Positions 1 through 8,276 of a DNA stretch of 64,000 nt are shown here, in pieces; position 1 is the first letter of the stretch, and each line of letters begins with the position of its first letter. This DNA comes from JAGMES01 sp023128035 (GTDB lineage: Bacteria > Bacillota > Halanaerobiia > DY22613). The notes below the pieces were generated by a model that searched no databases, was not told the DNA's origin, and was given only the letters and a program-made list of their open reading frames with translations. The stretch is from positions 1 through 64,000 of the forward strand of contig DAOVRZ010000001.1 of NCBI GenBank assembly GCA_030627905.1, read 5' to 3'. The translations under genes were made by a program, and so were the position numbers.

Positions 1-1134
1 GCAGGTGCGTGGATTGAAATATCTCAATTTCATCTGTAAGCTCTATACCCACTAAGTCGCACCTCACGCAGGTGCGTGGATTGAAATACTCTATACAATG
101 GAAAAGCCTCTCGTTCTACTCGTCGCACCTCACGCAGGTGCGTGGATTGAAATACCAGGAAGATTAAAGCTATCGGATTGTTGTTTAGTCGCACCTCACG
201 CAGGTGCGTGGATTGAAATTATCAGAAGTAACTCTTTCAGAAAAATCATAGTGTCGCACCTCACGCAGGTGCGTGGATTGAAATATAAAGCAAAGATTTT
301 GCTCTATTAAATAAACTGTCGCACCTCACGCAGGTGCGTGGATTGAAATCTTCGCATGAAGTGTACGACAATCTACTCACCTCGTCGCACCTCACGCAGG
401 TGCGTGGATTGAAATCCAGCCTTGATTACCGCTTTCAGGTTCTTCACGCGTCGCACCTCACGCAGGTGCGTGGATTGAAATTATGGCTGAGAGGTGAAAA
501 GTGATGTATATTGAGTCGCACCTCACGCAGGTGCGTGGATTGAAATCTATACTGATCTTTGATGTATAGCATTTCACACCCCGTCGCACCTCACGCAGGT
601 GCGTGGATTGAAATCTTGTGCATCATTTCCACCTGTCCACTCCATGACGTCGCACCTCACGCAGGTGCGTGGATTGAAATTTAATCTAACAATCGTCTTA
701 CTTTCTTTATTCAGTCGCACCTCACGCAGGTGCGTGGATTGAAATATTCTGTTCTACAAGTGCTTCTAGTGCTGCTTTTGTCGCACCTCACGCAGGTGCG
801 TGGATTGAAATCTAGCAGTTTTGACATTCCAACCGTCAGCATAAAGTCGCACCTCACGCAGGTGCGTGGATTGAAATCTGCTAACTTAGCAGCATTGATT
901 ATACCTTCGTCGGTCGCACCTCACGCAGGTGCGTGGATTGAAATCCTGGTTACTCTGAATTGTTTTTGCTCACAAGCATAGTCGCACCTCACGCAGGTGC
1001 GTGGATTGAAATGCCCGAACGTTCGAAAAATAAAACGAACGCTCACGTCGCACCTCACGCAGGTGCGTGGATTGAAATTTGAAGTCCTACATTAAAGCCA
1101 TCTAAAGCAAGTCGCACCTCACGCAGGTTAAAAT
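1..1134 (+). CRISPR. Type I-C-like CRISPR array, trailer end
   Basis: The array holds 16 identical 32-nt repeats beginning at 56, 122, 188, 253, 318, 384, 450, 515, 583, 649, 714, 780, 846, 913, 981 and 1047. A partial repeat is cut by the window start (1-20) and a degenerate repeat sits at 1111-1134. The 17 spacers are 33-36 nt and unrelated to each other by eye. Each repeat starts GTCGCACC and ends GGATTGAAAT, and CGCACCT pairs with AGGTGCG in a 7-bp stem. That matches the repeat class of subtype I-C (family knowledge). The ATTGAAAT 3' end and the degenerate last repeat imply transcription left to right with the leader upstream of the window. The last repeat has lost about 8 nt of its 3' half and has a G-to-A change, as expected at an old trailer end. 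No cas gene is in the window. Confidence 0.98.
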
Positions 1135-1628
1135 CCGCAATGACATAGCAGATGTGTAATCTTCATTTCGTGCCCTATGTATTACAAGCTTGGTTAATAG
1201 ATGAATTAGATAAAGAAGGCAGACGAAAAGAAGCATGATTATACTAACTAACTAAGAATTTGGTTTGGTGAACGCCTTTATATTAAGTCGGTTTTTTGAT
1301 TAATTTATTTCATACAATCTCTTTATTTCCCTTGTATTTGTTTCTGAGTTAAATATCAAAGGATTATTTCAGCCATAGGTATAAAACCATTCAAAAGATT
1401 TTGCACACTTTAGATTTGTTTTCAGAAGCGAATAAAGATAAGATGAGTAGTAAAAATATTAGATATTTTGCTAAAGGATAAGATGTATTGTTTTTAGTTG
1501 TTGATAAAATCTAATATTAAAGAAAATGTGAAGTAAAATGTAAAAAATAAAAGAAAAATATTGAATTAATTGTCTCTGGGTGATATAATAAAAAATGAAT
1601 TATTATTTATTGGAAAGGGGATGTAGAC
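1135..1628. other. Intergenic trailer of the CRISPR array
   Basis: This AT-rich stretch lies between the array and the TPR gene. It holds a 28-codon open frame at 1152-1238 (starts MCNLHF, ends GRRKEA) that looks like the tail of a lost gene; I do not recognise the family and see no convincing ribosome binding site. The only other signal is the promoter at 1561-1589. Confidence 0.5.
1561..1589 (+). promoter_or_regulatory. Sigma-A promoter of the TPR/peptide operon
   Basis: TTGAAT (1561-1566) and TATAAT (1584-1589) are separated by 17 nt, about 40 nt upstream of the GTG start at 1629. This is a near-consensus housekeeping promoter. Confidence 0.75.
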
Positions 1629-2573
1629 GTGTGTAAGGATGTTAAGGGGTATTTGGATGAAGCGAGAAAAAGTATAGAAAAAAAAGATTATGACAATTTT
1701 ATGGAAAATATTTGTATAGCAGGATACATAACAAAAGATGATGAAAAATTGATGACGGAAGTTTTAATTCAACAAAGTGAAGGATTGTATAAATTTGGAA
1801 ACTATAAAAAAGCATTGGAAGTAATTGAAGAATTATTAGATAGTAAAGCAATAAATGATTTAGAAATAAAGCTTGAATTACTACGAAAAAAAGGAGTTAT
1901 TCTAGGAAAACGAGGTTCATTTGAAGAAGCTATTCACATTTTTAAGCGATTGGTAAACGTAGAATCTTTAAAGTTTAAAACTTTTGGTTTGGGTAATTTA
2001 GCCTGGATTTATATGCAAATGTATTTAAAAAATAAAGAAAAATCAAATATTACAAAAGCAATGGATTTTTGCAAAGAAGCCATGGTTATTCTTGAGAATG
2101 ATAAGGAGTCTAAAACTTATAAAGAAATTATCACTGTTTTAGGTAATTGTTATTGGTATGATGGAGAATATGATGAAGCACTTGGTGTGTTTTTAAAAGC
2201 TTACGCCATAGATAATAATGATTCTAATGTCTTAAATAATATTGCTACAACTTATGTAAGACTTAGAGAAGGTGAGTTGGCAGAAGAATATCTTGATAAG
2301 GCTGAAAAATTTGCAATGAAGCAGAATAATTCTTATGTAATAGCTAATAGTAATTTAATACATGGAATGCTCAATGAAGAAGTATATGATGATACATTAA
2401 AAGCTAAAGATTTTTATTTAGTTGCTTTTGATCAGTTTGGTCAGTTAAATGCGTATATAGAAATGTGTAGGTGTCTGGACAGCATTGTTGATTTGGATGC
2501 TAAAATTAGTAAGGAGTCAATTAGTATTTTAGCAAATAAGATTAAAGAAGGATTGTATAAAAGTTGGCAATAA
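1629..2573 (+). CDS. TPR-repeat protein, candidate Rap-like peptide receptor
   Basis: This is a 314-residue cytoplasmic, all-helical protein with no signal peptide and no visible helix-turn-helix. Tetratricopeptide-like units begin around residue 45 and continue to about 280; clear ones are FGNYKKALEVIEELL, RGSFEEAIHIFKRLV, DGEYDEALGVFLKAYAID and REGELAEEYLDKAEKFA. The GTG start at 1629 follows a GGAAAGGGG ribosome site at 1612-1620. Length, TPR architecture and the short exported-peptide gene 36 nt downstream match the layout of Rap/Phr and other RRNPP quorum-sensing pairs (family knowledge). Function is inferred from layout only. With no DNA-binding domain it would act through a protein partner, as Rap proteins do. 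A generic TPR scaffold is the main alternative. The gene lies between the CRISPR array and decayed genes, so it may have been acquired horizontally. Confidence 0.7.
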   Translation: MCKDVKGYLDEARKSIEKKDYDNFMENICIAGYITKDDEKLMTEVLIQQSEGLYKFGNYKKALEVIEELLDSKAINDLEIKLELLRKKGVILGKRGSFEEAIHIFKRLVNVESLKFKTFGLGNLAWIYMQMYLKNKEKSNITKAMDFCKEAMVILENDKESKTYKEIITVLGNCYWYDGEYDEALGVFLKAYAIDNNDSNVLNNIATTYVRLREGELAEEYLDKAEKFAMKQNNSYVIANSNLIHGMLNEEVYDDTLKAKDFYLVAFDQFGQLNAYIEMCRCLDSIVDLDAKISKESISILANKIKEGLYKSWQ

Positions 2574-2609
2574 TGTTAATCAAAATAAAACTGAAAGGAG
2601 AAATTTATT

Positions 2610-2759
2610 TTGAAAAAGTTATCTAGTATTTTGATGATCATATTGTTAATTGTGTCATGCTCTTTTGTTGCTTTAGCTAATCCGTTTCCTGTACCTGGAG
2701 GCGAAAGTTGTGATGAAATTGTATTTTCTTATCCATTTCCACAACCTGTAGGAGAATAA
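2610..2759 (+). CDS. Short secreted peptide, candidate Phr-like pheromone precursor
   Basis: This is a 49-residue ORF with a TTG start at 2610, preceded by GAAAGGAG at 2593-2600 with a 9-nt spacer. The N terminus is a textbook signal peptide: KK followed by a long hydrophobic stretch. Cleavage could fall after ALA (residue 23). The sequence IVSC at residues 14-17 also fits a lipobox, so a lipoprotein route is possible. The exported part contains two related motifs, PFPVPGGE (residues 25-32) and PFPQPVGE (residues 42-49, the very C terminus). They are separated by a ten-residue segment that includes a Cys. A repeated short motif at the C terminus of a tiny exported peptide downstream of a TPR gene is the pattern of Phr-type signalling peptides. 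I see no family match, so the role is inference. Confidence 0.65.
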   Translation: MKKLSSILMIILLIVSCSFVALANPFPVPGGESCDEIVFSYPFPQPVGE

Positions 2760-2790
2760 ACAATAGAAAATATAATTCGTAAAAAGATTT

Positions 2791-2835
2791 CAAATGCAAA
2801 AAGACTCCAATTATTTTGGAGTCTTTTTGCATTTG
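2791..2835. terminator. Bidirectional terminator between the peptide gene and xre
   Basis: A perfect 19-bp inverted repeat (arms 2791-2809 and 2817-2835, 7-nt loop) has A-rich and T-rich tracts inside its arms. It sits between convergent genes and can end transcription from both. Confidence 0.9.
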
Positions 2836-2840
2836 ATTGA

Positions 2841-3242
2841 TTAATCTGAATCTTTTTTAAAATTGCATTTCTTAAAGTTCTGTATAAATTCCACCAAAGA
2901 AAATATAGTTTCTTCATCTAAATCATCTAATTCTTTGAATAGATGTTTTTTACTTTCGCTCATATTTAAGATGAGTTGCTTTGTTTGATCGTCGTCAACA
3001 AAAAGTATTTCAGAGTCTTCGGGAATATGACCAGCCTTTAACATAAGCTCAAAGTATCCAACATCAAGATGAGGAGTAAGCTTTCGAAGAATGTCAGGTT
3101 GTGGAGTTTTTCGACTACCTTCTTCAATTCTGGATAAATAAGATGTGCTTACTCCAGATTTTTTTGCCAAAGAAGATATTTTTAAGTTTCGTGACTCTCG
3201 TAATTTTTTAAGATATACTCCAAAAGTAGAGTCATTACCCAT
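2841..3242 (-). CDS. XRE-family transcriptional regulator (copy A)
   Basis: This 133-residue protein has an N-terminal HTH of the Cro/CI type at about residues 8-62 (GVYLKKLRESRN, SSLAKKSGVSTSYLSRIEEG). An acidic helical C-terminal part is probably for oligomerisation or signal sensing. It is clearly paralogous to the regulator at 32235-32660: both share PDILxKLxPHL, GYxELMxKAG and a SEETIF/DEETIF segment. The start at 3242 follows GAGGTG on the minus strand. It is transcribed away from a small HTH gene (here broken at 3492-3700), the same divergent layout as the second copy. An inverted repeat flanks its promoter, suggesting autoregulation. The targets are unknown. Confidence 0.88.
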   Translation of the reverse strand: MGNDSTFGVYLKKLRESRNLKISSLAKKSGVSTSYLSRIEEGSRKTPQPDILRKLTPHLDVGYFELMLKAGHIPEDSEILFVDDDQTKQLILNMSESKKHLFKELDDLDEETIFSLVEFIQNFKKCNFKKDSD

Positions 3243-3285
3243 ATGGACACCTCAATTCGAATAAATTATGCGTTTAAAATATTTC

Positions 3286-3333
3286 TACCTATGTAAAATT
3301 ATATTATAGCTATTATTAAAAGTCAAATAGGTA
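3286..3333 (-). promoter_or_regulatory. Promoter and putative operator of xre copy A
   Basis: On the minus strand TTGACT (3326-3321) and TATAAT (3303-3298) are 17 nt apart. The inverted repeat TACCTAT (3286-3292) / ATAGGTA (3327-3333) directly brackets this promoter, a good position for an autorepressor site. Confidence 0.65.
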
Positions 3334-3375
3334 CACTCAAATATTAGAACTAACGTCAAATTAATAAGAAAATTA

Positions 3376-3404
3376 TTGACAATAGGAAAATTTTTAGTTA
3401 TAAT
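3376..3404 (+). promoter_or_regulatory. Sigma-A promoter facing the broken mini-HTH gene
   Basis: TTGACA (3376-3381) and TATAAT (3399-3404) with a 17-nt spacer are consensus boxes. The promoter remains intact although the gene it serves (3492-3700) is disrupted. Confidence 0.75.
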
Positions 3405-3491
3405 AATAATTACCTGATATAGTATTTTCATTAACAAAACAGACTATAAGGTATTTTTATCCTAAGTGAAGTGTTAGAAGGGGTGACTACA

Positions 3492-3700
3492 ATGAAATTG
3501 AATGTAGAAAAATAAGTAGGTTTTTGACAGGTAAGGGATGGAGTAAAGTCATATTTGCTCAAAAGTTAGGTTTGGATTATTCATATGTTTATCGAGTGAT
3601 GTGAGAGCAACGTGGGGTAGGTAAAAAAATTTTAAGCGGTTTAATTAAGCTTTGTGAGAAGGAATGTTTAAATTTTATGGATTATATTTTTGTTGATTAA
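3492..3700 (+). pseudogene. Broken mini-HTH gene, paralogue of 32823-33032
   Basis: Conceptual translation with one frame correction matches the intact 69-residue protein at 32823 along its whole length. Shared blocks include LDYSYVYRVM, RGVGKK and LIKLCEKE. Two lesions are visible. A one-base deletion in an A-run near 3510-3515 creates TAA, and a TGA near 3601 replaces the CGA arginine codon of the paralogue. The ribosome site (GAAGGGG) and promoter are still present. It is divergent from xre copy A, as the intact copy is from xre copy B. Confidence 0.88.
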
Positions 3701-3723
3701 TAAAAAAAAGGTAGGTGTAGTTG

Positions 3724-4002
3724 ATGAATTATCATTTACTAATGCGAGATGGAACAGTTAGGAGTTTTAAAAATGTTTGTCATGTTAATGTTGAAGAAGA
3801 TAAAACAGTAGTAGTTTTATTTGCTAAAGGAGATAAAAGAAAATTTCTTGAAGATGAAATAGTATTACATGGTGATGATGAACATATAAAAACTATACTT
3901 GAACTATTTAAAGCTATAGATAGAATCATATCAAAAAGAGTTAATGAACAAGTAAAAAAAGGAGTATTCATGGGCTATTTGGCTGGTTTTTTTCAGGTAT
4001 AA
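3724..4002 (+). CDS. Small protein of unknown function
   Basis: This is a 92-residue ORF with an ATG at 3724 (TTG at 3721 possible) preceded by AGGTAGGTG. It begins MNYHLLMRDGT, is mixed alpha/beta with a lysine- and aspartate-rich middle, and ends in a short hydrophobic stretch (FMGYLAGFFQV). I do not recognise it. It directly follows the broken mini-HTH gene and may be the former downstream partner of that cassette, although the intact cassette at 32.8 kb has no such neighbour. Its own integrity is uncertain because the surroundings are decayed. Confidence 0.55.
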   Translation: MNYHLLMRDGTVRSFKNVCHVNVEEDKTVVVLFAKGDKRKFLEDEIVLHGDDEHIKTILELFKAIDRIISKRVNEQVKKGVFMGYLAGFFQV

Positions 4003-4037
4003 ATATATCTATAGTTGAATAAGTCTTTTAGCATTAA

Positions 4038-4205
4038 GTTAAAAAGCATCTAAAATCTATTTCAATCATCCTGAATATTTCTGAAATTGTTCCACAGGCT
4101 AAAAGTTACATTTGCCATATTGAGCATTATTTAGAGGCTTTAGGAATAGATGAACAATCTATTCAAAACAATGTTGGATATATTTACAGCAAATTTGATG
4201 TATGA
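4038..4205 (+). pseudogene. Gene remnant, unidentified
   Basis: The open frame between TAA codons at 4035 and 4203 has no start codon or ribosome site. It encodes a coherent helical segment (SEIVPQAKSYICHIEHYLEA, then GIDEQSIQNNVGYIYSKFDV). It looks like the C-terminal piece of a lost gene. The following bases to 4516 show no further coding signal. Confidence 0.5.
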
Positions 4206-4516
4206 AGAGTATTTGAATGACTGCTTCAAATCACAATGTTAAAAAGCTTATCTATGGTTAAAGATACTCCATCAAATTTATATAATATTCTTTTATAAAT
4301 GGCCCACTAAACAAAGGTATAAGTTTCTCAATTGGCAAAATAACTAATAATTAAAGTTCGTCAAAAAATCTGTAATTAATAGTTTTTTTCGGTATAAGCA
4401 AACGAAAGTATTGCTCCTTGGGTAAAATTATGGTAATATCACAATGAAGAAAAAAATAGTAAAAATAAAATTATATACAATTCATAAGATTAAGATAAAA
4501 AAAGGAGAGAAAAGAA

Positions 4517-5361
4517 ATGTATACTGATATTTATCCAATTTCTCATCATTTTTACCCAATTTTAGAGTATCCAATAGCATCTAAAGAGGGGGAAAGCTTT
4601 TTATAAGGTCTTAAATCTATGAAAGAGGTTTCAGACGATAATAAAATCTATATCCATCAGAATTTCAATTAGAAAATGCCGCTAGATTACGTGAATTAGC
4701 AAATTTAACTGGAAATTCAATGATAGCAGTTCAGAGAACTCGTGATAAGTATTTGACTAGAGTTACCTTAGATCAAGCAGGGTTACCAAATATAAGATAT
4801 AATAAATGTCGGGGAATTATTGAAGTAAAAAAGTATATAGATGATGAGGAACAAAGACCAATGATTGTAAAGCCATTAGATATGGTGGGAAGTGTAGGAG
4901 TGTTTAAAGTAAAGACGTCCAAAGATTTGAATATAGTTGAAAAGTACTATAAATCACATAGATTTCTACAGAACAAGCAAGAATTATTGGTTGAAGAATA
5001 TATAGCAGGCACAGAAATTAGTGTTGAAGGGTTTGTTAATCAGGGTGCGTTTATCCCTTTTTGTATAACTGATAAGTTTACAACGGGAGAACCGTACTTT
5101 GTAGAAATAGGACATAGATTGCCATCTATTCATATGAGTTATCCAGAAGGAAAGATAGAAGAAATTTCAATAAATAATGATCTCAAGGAGTTAGAAGAAA
5201 TTATTTCTATTCAATTTAATAAAAAAGCAGGAGATATTCTTGAGTGTTTCCCACATCGCCTAGAAAGAATAGGTCAGATTCTTTATATAGGTAAAAGTTA
5301 TGATCAAATGGAGTATATAAGAAATTTAATTAAGGAAAAAATAGAAATTAAAATTTCTTAG
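4517..5361 (+). pseudogene. ATP-grasp ligase remnant
   Basis: ATG 4517 has a good ribosome site (AAAGGAGAG) but reads only 29 codons to TAA. A second frame from about 4655 to 5361 carries ATP-grasp features: RDKYLTRVTLDQAGLPNIRY, the ATP-binding lysine in PMIVKPLDMVGSVGV, LVEEYIAGTEISVEGFV, and a C-terminal LYIGKSYDQ segment. The region that normally holds the metal-binding Glu/Asn motif of the catalytic C-lobe is deleted, since the text jumps from EISINNDLKELEEI to the C-terminal tail. So the gene has a stop or frameshift near its 5' end and an internal deletion. Relatives are carboxylate-amine or dipeptide ligases. With the adjacent broken exporter it suggests a dead peptide-type metabolite cluster (inference). 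Confidence 0.8.
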
Positions 5362-5374
5362 GAGGAGAGAAATA

Positions 5375-6588
5375 GTGAAAAATTATAGGAAGCTTATAAT
5401 AGCATTGGGAGTTGGTTTAATTTAATTGCAATAATTTCTTTAGTCTATAGAAAAACCGGTAGTGAATTAGCACTTGGTATGGCTTTTATTGTAAAGTTTT
5501 TACCCAAAATCATTTTTAGTTTTTCATCTGCTTTTTTTGTAGACCGATTTAATAAACAAAAAATAATGGCTATTTCAGAGATAATATCTTGCATAGCAGT
5601 CGGATTGTTAGCATTTAATACTAATAGTTCGATAATTGTGATTTATGTATTCTATTTTATAATGAATGCCTCTATTGCTATGTTTGATCCCACTAGAATG
5701 GCTATAATCCCAACATTATTTAAGGATAAAAAAGACTATGCGAAAGCAACTTCAGAATTAACAATTATTAGGTACGCAACAATGCTGATCGCAACAGGTA
5801 TTGGAGGTTATTTTTTTGAATTGTTTGGAGCAAAGGTTCTATTTATTTTTGATGCGTGTACATTTTTCGTGTCTGCTCTGATTATTTTATCAATGAAACT
5901 TGATGTTATGGAATCAGATCATTCATCTAAGAGTTTAGGACAGGTAGTTAAGAACATGTGGGATGATGTCAAAGAAGGAATGGTTGTAGTAAAGAATACC
6001 CCAATAATAAAAAATATTATAACTATCTTTTCCTTTCGGCAGTTTGTATATGGTATAGGGAATGTAGTCTTTTCGTTGTTAGTTCTTGATAAACTTTTGA
6101 AATCAGAGTTTTGGCTAGGGTTAGCTTATACTGCTGGTGGTGTTGGATGTGTATTAGGTGGGTTTGCAATCAAGAGATATTTAAAAAAGATTGAACTAAA
6201 TGTAGCTAGTTTTCCATACTTGAATATTATAGTAAATGGGCTAAATGCTATTATTTTCACATGTATGTTCTTATCAAATAATATCTACTTGTTCCTTCTT
6301 TGTGTTCTTTTGCATGATATAACAATGATTACAGCAGAGGTTACTCTGGATACAAGTATTATTACTTTCGCAGAAGAAAAATTAGTTGGAAGAATGAGTT
6401 CATTTTATATGACTATGGGTCAGTTAGTATTTTTATTAGGAACAGTTTCTTATATTGTTATTTTAAAGAGTCTTAGTTATGATCATTTAGGGATATTACT
6501 TGGGTGTATTATGTTTGCTGGCCCGGTTATGTGTTCAATAATGTTTAAGAAATATATTAAGCAGGAAGGTTATGTCGAAAAAGCTTAG
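5375..6588 (+). pseudogene. Frameshifted MFS exporter
   Basis: Translation starts at GTG 5375 behind GGAGGAGAGA, overlapping the stop of the ATP-grasp remnant, but ends at TAA 5423. The rest of the gene continues in another frame, from about 5407 through SWFNLIAIISLVYRKTGSE and FSFSSAFFVDRFNKQKIM. A single-base deletion near 5410 explains the break. The remaining protein shows about ten membrane segments and the loop VDRFNKQK typical of the MFS subgroup that includes EntS-like and macrolide exporters (family knowledge). An internal ATG at 5479 could start a protein lacking the first helix, but I judge it non-functional. It was probably the exporter of the neighbouring ligase pathway. Confidence 0.8.
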
Positions 6589-7116
6589 AGGGGAGAGTTT
6601 AGAGTTGAGGATTCAAAAAATGCCGCTTTTTGATCAAATTATTCTAAAGTATCCCACTATGGCTAAGTTGAATTTAGAACAGTTTGAGACTAAATTCAAA
6701 TCTTCTTCACCTATTTATAAAGAAGCCATACCACTTTATTATCCATTTATTTTTGATAAGTATATAATGCAGGATATAGATCGAAGAATATCTAAGTTAA
6801 TGCAGCTAATATTTTCGATTTCAAAGAGGTTTTTTAAGAACAACATTAATGAAATGTTGAAATATTTAGGATACAAACAGGAAGAGAGGAATTATTTATT
6901 AGCTGGCGATGTAGATAAAAACTTGTGTCTTGCAAAACTTTTTGCTAGGTGTGATTTTGTCATTAATGAGGGTAAGCTGTTTTTTGGAAAATATGGTTTT
7001 AATATTGTGTTGTACCAATTTCAGAATTAAAAGAAAAGTATGGAAAATTCACCTGTAATTCTGGTCCTTATACCAATATGCTACTTAATAGTATAAAGGC
7101 AAATAAAGGTTTGTAA
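6572..7116 (+). pseudogene. Truncated gene following the MFS remnant
   Basis: An open frame of 152 codons (6572-7030) overlaps the end of the MFS gene by 17 nt. The reading then shifts: the next frame continues with VPISELKEKYGKFTCNSGPY to a TAA at 7114-7116. The junction near 7010 looks like a deletion with frameshift. The segment FARCDFVINEGKL resembles the Asp/Asn metal-site strand of ATP-grasp-like enzymes, but this is weak. I do not assign a function. It is the third broken gene of the same former operon. Confidence 0.6.
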
Positions 7117-7128
7117 TGGAGGATTAAA

Positions 7129-8265
7129 ATGAAGATCATTAAAGAACGAAAAAAGAGTCTAGGGGTTCCAAAGTCTGATCCAAAGGATGGTTATTTAGAG
7201 GGAGTAAAAAAGCATTTACTTGATTTTGGATTTCAAAAAAATATAGTTGAAGAAAGAATCAAGTCAATGATAGAAGAAGGTTTTTATGAACTAACATTAA
7301 CTGAACAAGCTAAAAATGTTACAGAAAATGTGTTAAGCTTGGGTGTAGATAGTAGTACTCAACTAGAATTGACAGAGTATTTTGCTAAATCGAATAATCA
7401 TCGAATTCGTTGTAGAGTTCCAGATATGTTTGTTTTCACCTTGGGTGGTGAGCCTATCAAATGTTTAGAGCGGTTAATAGAAATCGCTGATGATCCTGCA
7501 ACAGGGCCACGGGAAAATGCTCAGGGAGCGATGAGACAACTTCTATTGCAAAATGGACCTTCTTTTATAAGTGAGTTGGAGAGGTTGAAATATGATTCCA
7601 GAGAAAATGTCAGAAGGGCGTGTGTTGAAGCAACTCGTCCGAGGGGAGTATGGGTTCCTTTCATCCCATTCTTACGAGAAGATCCTGAAAAAATCTTTTC
7701 AATTATTGATTATCTGATTGATGATCCATCAAAATATGTTAATAAAGCGGTGGCGAATAGTATTAATGATATATCAAAAGACAATCAAGAGATTGCAATA
7801 AATTGGTGTTCCATGTGGAAGGAGAAAGATTTATCTACGGTAGAGTGGGTTATTAAGCATGGTTTACGATGGCTTCGGAAAAAGGATTTCGGAAAAGTTC
7901 AACATGTTTTTGGATATGAGATTGCAGAATGCATTGACATGAAAGTAGAAGCTGTGAATGGTTTTGATATTCAACTTAATGAAGTAATTGTTTTTAAAAT
8001 TACTTTGGAAAATAAAGCCTTGAAAGATTTTTCAGCATATCTACAGTATAGATTAACTATGCCTGGAAAAGGCAATAAACCAAGAGTTAGGATATATGAA
8101 GGGGGCGAAGTGCATATAGGATCTTTAGAATCTATTGTTTTTGAGAGAAAACATCATTTAACGGACACTAGTAACTGCAAACTTGAGAATGGAGCATATA
8201 TCATTGATTGGATTGTCAATGGGAAAGTCAAATGCGTTTCACATTTAAATTTTCATAGATCGTAA
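7129..8265 (+). CDS. alkC: AlkC-type DNA alkylation repair glycosylase
   Basis: This 378-residue protein is built of HEAT-like helical repeats in residues 1 to about 265, with a beta-rich C-terminal domain (about 270-378). Diagnostic stretches are NHRIRCRVPDMFVF, GPRENAQGAMRQLL, RRACVEATRPRGVWVPFIPF and KAVANSINDISKDN. These match the AlkC branch of HEAT-repeat DNA glycosylases, which remove N-alkylated bases such as 3-methyladenine. Some AlkC proteins carry a C-terminal Ig-like domain, as seems true here (family knowledge). ATG 7129 follows TGGAGG. The trpP-like gene begins 11 nt downstream, so the two are probably co-transcribed. This is the first intact gene after the decayed cluster. Confidence 0.85.
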   Translation: MKIIKERKKSLGVPKSDPKDGYLEGVKKHLLDFGFQKNIVEERIKSMIEEGFYELTLTEQAKNVTENVLSLGVDSSTQLELTEYFAKSNNHRIRCRVPDMFVFTLGGEPIKCLERLIEIADDPATGPRENAQGAMRQLLLQNGPSFISELERLKYDSRENVRRACVEATRPRGVWVPFIPFLREDPEKIFSIIDYLIDDPSKYVNKAVANSINDISKDNQEIAINWCSMWKEKDLSTVEWVIKHGLRWLRKKDFGKVQHVFGYEIAECIDMKVEAVNGFDIQLNEVIVFKITLENKALKDFSAYLQYRLTMPGKGNKPRVRIYEGGEVHIGSLESIVFERKHHLTDTSNCKLENGAYIIDWIVNGKVKCVSHLNFHRS

Positions 8266-8276
8266 GGAGTGAAAAA

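Noticed and set aside
98..981. Two ORFs with repeated APHAGAWIE / SHLTQVRGLK segments
   Set aside because: They are translations of CRISPR repeats and spacers and carry no ribosome site.
2729..2917. 62-codon minus-strand ORF across the terminator
   Set aside because: It overlaps the bidirectional terminator and the 3' end of xre in another frame; no start signal.
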